DNA of 64,000 nt, taken from the NCBI GenBank assembly GCA_030695945.1, contig JAUYOG010000064.1:103869-167868 (forward strand), in the 5' to 3' direction. The DNA is from Ramlibacter sp. GTDB taxonomy: Bacteria > Pseudomonadota > Gammaproteobacteria > Burkholderiales > Burkholderiaceae_C. This document shows positions 59,767-64,000 of the stretch, one piece after another (the stretch's first letter is position 1; the number at the start of each line of letters is the position of its first letter). A program made the translations under genes and the position numbers. The notes beneath the pieces were generated by a model, which saw nothing but the letters and a program-made list of their open reading frames with translations, did no database searches and was not told where the DNA came from.

Positions 59767-60639
59767 ATGTTCGAACAACTCGGCCTCATCGGATGCGGCC
59801 TCATGGGCGGCTCGTTCGCGCTCGCGCTCAAGCGCGCGGGCCTCGTGAAGCGCGTCGTGGGCTACAGCAAGTCCCCGTCGACGACGCAGCGCGCCTTGTC
59901 CATGGGGGTGATCGACGTCGAGGCGCCTTCGGCGCTGCTGGCGGTGTCCGGCGCCGACATCGTGCTGCTCGCCGTGCCGGTGGCCGCCACCGAGGCAACC
60001 CTCAAGGCCATCAAGCACCTGGTCACCCGGGACATGCTGATCATGGACGTCGGCTCGACCAAGCGGGACGTCATCGATTCGGCCCGCCGGGTGCTGCGCG
60101 ACCATATCGGCTCGTTCGTCCCCTGCCACCCGATCGCCGGCAAGGAAGTCTCCGGCGTGGAGCACGCGGACCCGGACCTCTACACCGGCAAGCAGGTCAT
60201 CCTCACCCCTGTCGACCGCACCGACCCGGGCCATCTGCAACGGGCCGTGCAGCTCTGGGAAGCGCTGGACTGCCCGGTGCTCACCATGGCGCCGGACGAG
60301 CACGACGCGGCCTTTGCCGCCGTCAGCCACCTGCCGCACCTGATCGCCTTCGCGCTGATCAACGGCATCACCGGGCAGGACCACGGCAAGGATTACCTTT
60401 CGCTCGCCGGCCCCGGCTTCCGGGATTTCACCCGCATCGCCGCGAGCGAGCCTAAGATGTGGCGTGACATCCTGCTCGCGAACCGCCAGGAGCTGCTGGA
60501 GCAGTCGAAGATCTTCCAGCGCACGCTGAACGCCATGGAACAGATGATCGAAACCGGCAACGGCGAGGCCCTGGAAGGCCTGATCGACCAGGCCAGCCAG
60601 TCGCGCGCGCAGTGGCGCATGGGCACGACCCGCAAATGA
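59767..60639 (+). CDS. tyrA: prephenate dehydrogenase
   Basis: A 290-residue NAD(P)-dependent enzyme of tyrosine synthesis. The nucleotide motif is [16 protein letters not shown] at 6-21; the active-site region is [17 protein letters not shown] with [16 protein letters not shown], and the C-terminal helices include [28 protein letters not shown]. There is no chorismate mutase domain. It lies 18 bases after pheA and 28 before aroA-cmk in the same direction. By position it competes with PheA for prephenate. Confidence 0.94.
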   Translation: MFEQLGLIGCGLMGGSFALALKRAGLVKRVVGYSKSPSTTQRALSMGVIDVEAPSALLAVSGADIVLLAVPVAATEATLKAIKHLVTRDMLIMDVGSTKRDVIDSARRVLRDHIGSFVPCHPIAGKEVSGVEHADPDLYTGKQVILTPVDRTDPGHLQRAVQLWEALDCPVLTMAPDEHDAAFAAVSHLPHLIAFALINGITGQDHGKDYLSLAGPGFRDFTRIAASEPKMWRDILLANRQELLEQSKIFQRTLNAMEQMIETGNGEALEGLIDQASQSRAQWRMGTTRK

Positions 60640-60667
60640 CGAGCGTCCCGCGCCGCGGCAGGGCCTG

Positions 60668-62668
60668 ATGTTCACCACCGAATTCCTGGATATTCCCCCG
60701 CTGGACGGCGCGGCCGGCGAAGTGCTGCTGCCCGGCTCCAAGAGCATCTCCAACCGCGTCCTGCTGCTGGCCGCGCTGGGTACGGGCACCACCGCGGTGC
60801 ATGACCTCCTCGATTCAGACGACACCCGCGTCATGCTGGATGCCTTGCGCGCGCTCGGCTGCGGCGTGAAGCATGGAGGCGCCGTGGTGGAGATCACCGG
60901 CCTTGGTGGCCGCACGCCCGCCCCCCACGCCAGGCTTTTCCTGGGCAACGCCGGCACGGCCATGCGCCCGCTCACCGCGGCGCTGGCCGTCATCGGCGGC
61001 GAGTTCGAGCTGAGCGGCGTGGCCCGGATGCACGAGCGGCCCATCGGCGACCTGGTCGACGCGTTGCGCCAGCTCGGCTGCGAGATCGATTACCTGGGCG
61101 TGGAGGGCTACCCGCCGCTGCGCATCGGGCGCCCTCGCCTGCGGCTGGATGCGCCGATCCGGGTGCGTGGCGATGTCTCCAGCCAGTTCCTCACGGCGCT
61201 GCTCATGGCGCTGCCGCTCGTTGCCAGGCACGATATCGTGATCGACGTCGTCGGCGAGCTCATTTCCAAGCCGTACATCGAGATCACGCTGAACCTGCTC
61301 GCGCGCTTCGGCATTGCGGTGCGGCGGGAGGGGTGGCAGCGGTTCACGATTCCCGCCGGCAGCAACTACCGGTCGCCGGGCAGCATCCACGTGGAGGCCG
61401 ATGCCTCCTCCGCCAGCTATTTCGTCGCGCTCGGCGCCATCGCCGCGCAGGCCGGGGCGCCCCTGCGCATCACGGGCGTCGGCGAGGGTTCGATCCAGGG
61501 CGACATCCGCTTCATCGACGCCGCGCGGATGATGGGCGCGCGGGTCACCGGCGGGCCCAACTGGCTCGAAGCCTGCCGCGGCGCCTGGCCCTTGAAGGCC
61601 ATCGACCTGGACTGCAACCATATCCCCGATGCCGCGATGACCCTGGCGGTGATGGCCCTGTACGCAGACGGCACCACCACGCTTCGCAACATCGCGAGCT
61701 GGCGCGTGAAGGAAACCGATCGCCTGGCGGCCATGGCCGTGGAGCTGCGCAAGCTCGGCGCCGCGGTGACCGAAGGCGCCGATTTCATCCAGGTCACCCC
61801 GCCGTTGGCCTGGACGCCGGCGAGCGTCCACACCTATGACGACCACCGGGTGGCGATGTGCTTTTCGCTCGCAGCGTTCAATCCGTCCGGGTCGCCGGTG
61901 CGCATCGAAGACCCGAAATGCGTGGCCAAGACCTTCCCCGACTACTTCGAGGCCCTGTTCTCGGTCGTGCGGACGCCCGCGCCGCGGATCCCGGTGATCT
62001 GCGTGGACGGGCCGACCGCGTCCGGCAAAGGCACCCTGGCCTCCCAGGTCGCGCACAGGCTGGGCTATCACTACCTGGATTCCGGCGCGCTCTACCGCAT
62101 CACGGCCCTGGCGGCCATCCAGGCCGGCCTGCAGCTGGACCCTGCGCACGAACACACGATCGCCAGGCTGGCCGAGACGCTCCCCGTGCGCTTCCTCGGC
62201 GGGCAGGTCCTGCTGGGCGAGCAGGACGTCACGGACGCGATCCGCAGCGAAGAAGGCGGGATGAACGCGTCCCGGGTGTCGGCGCTGCCGGCCGTCCGCA
62301 CGGCGCTGGTCGCCCTCCAGCAGAGCTTCCGGCGCCTGCCGGGGCTGGTCGCCGACGGCCGCGACATGGGCACCGTGATCTTCCCCGACGCGCCGATGAA
62401 GGTCTACCTGACGGCAAGCGCCGCCCAGCGTGCCGAGCGCCGCCATAAGCAATTGATTTCAAAGGGTATTTCGACTACAATCGCCAGTCTTCGCGCGGAC
62501 CTGGAAGCGCGCGACGCGAGGGATACGTCCCGCGCAGTCGCGCCACTCAAGCCTGCCGGGGATGCCCTCCTGCTGGATAACTCGAGCCAATCGGTTGAAG
62601 AATCGGTGGCGCAAGTGCTCCAGTGGTGGGAGGCGAAACAGCCTTTCGGCCCCGGCCGGAAGAACTGA
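60668..62668 (+). CDS. aroA: EPSP synthase/cytidylate kinase fusion
   Basis: A 666-residue fusion. Residues 1 to about 435 are 3-phosphoshikimate 1-carboxyvinyltransferase ([52 protein letters not shown]). From about 440 to 666 comes cytidylate kinase, with P-loop GPTASGKGT (about 447-455), DSGALYRI and the late [15 protein letters not shown]. Separate genes are the rule; this fusion is known in parts of the Comamonadaceae and Pseudomonas. The frame has no stop across the joint. rpsA follows 156 bases later, as cmk-rpsA does elsewhere. Confidence 0.96.
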   Translation: MFTTEFLDIPPLDGAAGEVLLPGSKSISNRVLLLAALGTGTTAVHDLLDSDDTRVMLDALRALGCGVKHGGAVVEITGLGGRTPAPHARLFLGNAGTAMRPLTAALAVIGGEFELSGVARMHERPIGDLVDALRQLGCEIDYLGVEGYPPLRIGRPRLRLDAPIRVRGDVSSQFLTALLMALPLVARHDIVIDVVGELISKPYIEITLNLLARFGIAVRREGWQRFTIPAGSNYRSPGSIHVEADASSASYFVALGAIAAQAGAPLRITGVGEGSIQGDIRFIDAARMMGARVTGGPNWLEACRGAWPLKAIDLDCNHIPDAAMTLAVMALYADGTTTLRNIASWRVKETDRLAAMAVELRKLGAAVTEGADFIQVTPPLAWTPASVHTYDDHRVAMCFSLAAFNPSGSPVRIEDPKCVAKTFPDYFEALFSVVRTPAPRIPVICVDGPTASGKGTLASQVAHRLGYHYLDSGALYRITALAAIQAGLQLDPAHEHTIARLAETLPVRFLGGQVLLGEQDVTDAIRSEEGGMNASRVSALPAVRTALVALQQSFRRLPGLVADGRDMGTVIFPDAPMKVYLTASAAQRAERRHKQLISKGISTTIASLRADLEARDARDTSRAVAPLKPAGDALLLDNSSQSVEESVAQVLQWWEAKQPFGPGRKN

Positions 62669-62824
62669 AAGGCCCACACAGCTCCTCTCGCGCGACAGCG
62701 CCCCAGGCCGTGTGGATCATCAACCTAACCCGCGGTTCCCAAGCCGCAACAAACGCCGTCCCAGCCTTAGAAACATCCGCAATGGTGCCGATGGAAACCT
62801 GTGCGACGAGCCAAGGAAAACTGA
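62669..62824 (+). other. rpsA leader region
   Basis: The 156 bases before rpsA contain no gene. CCACAC (about 62672-62677) and GTGTGG (about 62710-62715) can pair over a 30-base loop. S1 represses its own translation through structured leaders in other proteobacteria, so structure here could matter. The ribosome-binding site AAGGA is at 62812-62816. Confidence 0.4.
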
Positions 62825-64000
62825 ATGTCTGAATCCATGGAATCTTTTGCCTCGATGTTCGAGGAATCGCTGCAGCGTTCGGAAATGCGCACCGGCGAAG
62901 TGATCACCTCCGAAGTGGTCCGCATCGAACACAGCTTCGTCGTCGTCAACGCCGGCCTCAAGTCCGAAGCGTACGTGCCGATCGACGAGTTCAAGAACGA
63001 CAAGGGCGAAATCGAAGTCCAGGTGGGCGATTTCGTCTCGGTGGCGATCGACGCCATCGAAAACGGTTATGGCGACACGATCCTGTCGCGCGACAAGGCC
63101 AAGCGCCTCGCCTCCTGGATGAGCCTCGAGAAGGCCCTGGAGTCCGGCGAGTTCGTCACCGGCACGACCAGCGGCAAGGTCAAGGGCGGCCTCACGGTGC
63201 TCGTGAACGGCATCCGCGCCTTCCTGCCCGGCTCGCTGATCGACACGCGCCCGATCAAGGACCTGACGCCGTACGAAAACAAGACGATGGAGTTCAAGGT
63301 CATCAAGCTGGACCGCAAGCGCAACAACGTCGTGTTGTCGCGCCGTGCCGTGGTCGAAGCGTCGATGGGCGAAGAGCGCGCCAAGCTGATGGAAACGCTG
63401 AAGGAAGGCTCCGTCGTCCGCGGCGTCGTCAAGAACATCACCGAGTACGGTGCGTTCGTGGACCTCGGCGGCATCGACGGCTTGCTGCACATCACCGACA
63501 TGGCCTGGCGCCGTGTCCGCCACCCGAGCGAAGTGGTGCAGGCCGGCCAGGAAATCACCGCCAAGATCCTCAAGTTCGACACCGAGAAGAACCGCGTGTC
63601 GCTGGGCCTGAAGCAGATGGGCGACGACCCGTGGATGGGCGTGAACCGCCGCTACCCGCAAGGCACGCGCATGTTCGGCAAGATCACCAACATCGCCGAC
63701 TACGGCGCGTTCGTGGAACTCGAGCCCGGCATCGAAGGCCTGGTGCACGTCTCCGAGATGGACTGGACCAACAAGAACGTCGCTCCTTCCAAGATCGTCT
63801 CGCTGGGTGACGAAGTCGAAGTCATGGTCCTCGAGATCGACGAAGACAAGCGCCGCATCAGCCTGGGCATGAAGCAGTGCAAGGCCAACCCGTGGCAAGA
63901 GTTCGCGCAGAACACCAAGCGCGGCGACCGCGTCAAGGGCCCGATCAAGTCGATCACCGACTTCGGCGTCTTCGTCGGCCTGGCTGCCGGCATCGATGGC
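62825..64000 (+). CDS. rpsA: 30S ribosomal protein S1, N-terminal part
   Basis: The first 392 residues of S1, cut by the right edge of the window. It starts [31 protein letters not shown], then S1 repeats: repeat 1 about 22-85, repeat 2 about 105-170, repeat 3 beginning [32 protein letters not shown] (about 190-260), repeat 4 [33 protein letters not shown], and the start of repeat 5 ([23 protein letters not shown]). Repeats 1-2 bind the ribosome and the later ones mRNA. Confidence 0.98.
   Translation, partial: MSESMESFASMFEESLQRSEMRTGEVITSEVVRIEHSFVVVNAGLKSEAYVPIDEFKNDKGEIEVQVGDFVSVAIDAIENGYGDTILSRDKAKRLASWMSLEKALESGEFVTGTTSGKVKGGLTVLVNGIRAFLPGSLIDTRPIKDLTPYENKTMEFKVIKLDRKRNNVVLSRRAVVEASMGEERAKLMETLKEGSVVRGVVKNITEYGAFVDLGGIDGLLHITDMAWRRVRHPSEVVQAGQEITAKILKFDTEKNRVSLGLKQMGDDPWMGVNRRYPQGTRMFGKITNIADYGAFVELEPGIEGLVHVSEMDWTNKNVAPSKIVSLGDEVEVMVLEIDEDKRRISLGMKQCKANPWQEFAQNTKRGDRVKGPIKSITDFGVFVGLAAGIDG

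Overview
The window is a continuous chromosomal segment of a GC-rich betaproteobacterium. Gene content and order point to Burkholderiales, most likely the family Comamonadaceae (Ramlibacter/Variovorax-like). The clues are the gyrA-pheA-tyrA-aroA/cmk-rpsA string, the glnA-ntrB-ntrC block with a DUF4124 gene inside it, a tandem glycine riboswitch ahead of gcvT-gcvH-gcvP, a tmRNA with tag ANDERFALAA, and several dispersed palindromic intergenic repeats. The placement is inferred from family knowledge; no database was searched.

Layout. 0-3.5 kb: start of a branched-chain 2-oxoacid dehydrogenase E1-alpha gene, two small unknown genes, and 3-oxoacid CoA-transferase (scoA-scoB) divergent from a PAS-LuxR regulator. 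3.6-8.4 kb: an M14/aspartoacylase-family zinc hydrolase, two AhpD-fold proteins, and an SDR-EamA-thioesterase operon, with two structured repeat regions between genes. 8.6-13.2 kb: ETF-ubiquinone oxidoreductase and a TRAP transporter (P, Q, M). 13.3-18.2 kb: riboswitch-controlled glycine cleavage genes. 18.2-27.7 kb: a sulfite-exporter-type permease and a stress-flavoured group (two Hsp20, two receiver proteins, DsbA-like, hydrolase, YghA-like SDR, aldo/keto reductase, DUF3606, hybrid kinase). 27.8-33.5 kb: aroC, a CBS protein, metY, and a hydrolase-P450 pair followed by an Mpo1-like protein. 33.5-39.3 kb: YihY-like, DUF2069, an FAD-linked oxidase, thyA-folA, DUF4337 and an exonuclease III-type enzyme. 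39.3-44.3 kb: the nitrogen block ntrC, ntrB, DUF4124, glnA with a sigma-54/NtrC control region. 44.3-48.7 kb: CinA-like, EI24, hydrolase, rsuA and small genes. 48.7-53.2 kb: an accessory pair, a glycosidase-like lipoprotein and a stand-alone A-PCP-TE synthetase. 53.2-64 kb: ssrA, gph-ubiG, ompA, gyrA, pheA, tyrA, aroA-cmk fusion and the start of rpsA.

How the genes work together. aroC, aroA, pheA and tyrA cover the late shikimate and aromatic amino-acid steps. thyA and folA form the thymidylate/folate couple. gcvTHP supplies one-carbon units and is controlled by glycine. glnA and ntrBC form the nitrogen-control loop. gph and ubiG lie 1 nt apart as an operon.

I found no phage, insertion-sequence transposase, CRISPR array, tRNA or defence island. 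The least ordinary observations are an in-frame copy of an intergenic palindromic repeat inside gcvT (a second copy lies at 21.1 kb), a 252-bp element with terminal inverted repeats whose ends contain the stop codons of both flanking genes, an A-PCP-TE protein whose thioesterase nucleophile is Cys rather than Ser, Gln at GyrA position 83, and several genes whose -10 box sits so close to the ATG that leaderless mRNAs are likely.
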